Under the pieces are notes generated by a model. It saw only the letters and a program-made list of their open reading frames with translations, searched no databases and had not been told where the DNA came from. The position numbers were made by a program, and so were the translations under genes. A DNA stretch of 5,641 nucleotides, from the NCBI GenBank assembly GCA_903883985.1, contig CAISDD010000281.1:1-5641 (forward strand). Reading direction: 5' to 3'. Of the stretch, positions 5,530-5,641 are shown piece after piece. Position 1 is the stretch's first letter, and the number at the start of each line of letters is the position of its first letter. The stretch comes from an uncultured Pseudomonadota bacterium (GTDB lineage: Bacteria > Pseudomonadota > Gammaproteobacteria > Burkholderiales > Thiobacillaceae).

Positions 5530-5641
5530 ATGTACCTGAGCAAGCATGACCTCCTGCAGATGAACGACGAGTGGCTGGAAGAGCTGCCCGCGGAGCATTT
5601 ACTGAAGGTATCAAAGCGCTTGCTGCACGATGTGAAGGTGC
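5530..5641 (+). CDS. N-terminus of a probable IS66-type transposase, cut by the window edge
   Basis: An ATG at 5530 follows a purine-rich GAAGAAGAG stretch and opens a frame that runs to the last base, giving 37 residues: MYLSKHDLLQMNDEWLEELP, then AEHLLKVSKRLLHDVKV. From memory, IS66-family transposases of Gammaproteobacteria that carry a DUF6444-like N-terminal domain begin in this way, with a short helical segment ending in LLxDLKEA before an asparagine/serine/proline-rich NQNPxNSSRPPS stretch. That diagnostic stretch would lie just beyond the window. The acidic, helical composition fits but is not proof. Other small helical proteins are possible. The direct repeats upstream agree with an insertion-sequence end. 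Confidence 0.5.
   Translation, partial: MYLSKHDLLQMNDEWLEELPAEHLLKVSKRLLHDVKV

Overview
The window is GC-rich, densely coded chromosomal DNA. Its gene order (nadB divergent from rpoE-rseA-rseB-rseC) is typical of Gammaproteobacteria. Codon use, GC content and the intergenic palindromes suggest a non-enteric lineage, perhaps of Chromatiales or Pseudomonas-like type; this is inference, since no 16S or other taxonomic marker is present.

Layout. (1) Bases 1-34 are a long palindrome that covers the stop codon of nadB. (2) nadB (L-aspartate oxidase, NAD synthesis) runs leftward from 1591 to 29. (3) A 130-base divergent spacer holds a candidate nadB promoter whose -10 box overlaps a candidate -10 for rpoE on the other strand. 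(4) Bases 1722-4156 are a tight four-gene operon: the envelope-stress sigma factor RpoE/AlgU, its membrane anti-sigma factor RseA/MucA, the periplasmic regulator RseB/MucB and the membrane protein RseC/MucC. The rseA-rseB and rseB-rseC junctions are ATGA overlaps. No mucD/degP or lepA follows. (5) Bases 4154-4579 carry no intact gene. They hold three copies of a REP-like palindrome of the TAGGGCGGA type. Between two inverted copies lies a decayed fragment that reads as the C-terminal half of an Avd-like four-helix-bundle protein, the family of diversity-generating-retroelement accessory proteins and 23S rRNA intervening-sequence proteins. (6) Bases 4580-5275 encode a YcgR-type PilZ protein, a likely c-di-GMP receptor. 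(7) Bases 5276-5529 hold another palindrome and an 11-base direct repeat. (8) From 5530 a reading frame runs off the end; its N-terminus resembles that of IS66-type transposases.

How it works together. RseA holds RpoE at the inner membrane and RseB guards RseA in the periplasm. Proteolysis of RseA under envelope stress releases RpoE. RseC has a less defined membrane role. nadB is metabolically unrelated but is a conserved neighbour. The PilZ gene is separated from the operon by the repeat cluster and is probably transcribed on its own.

The most unusual part is 4154-4460: a broken Avd-like gene framed by inverted palindromes, with the first palindrome supplying the rseC stop codon. The core genes are ordinary.
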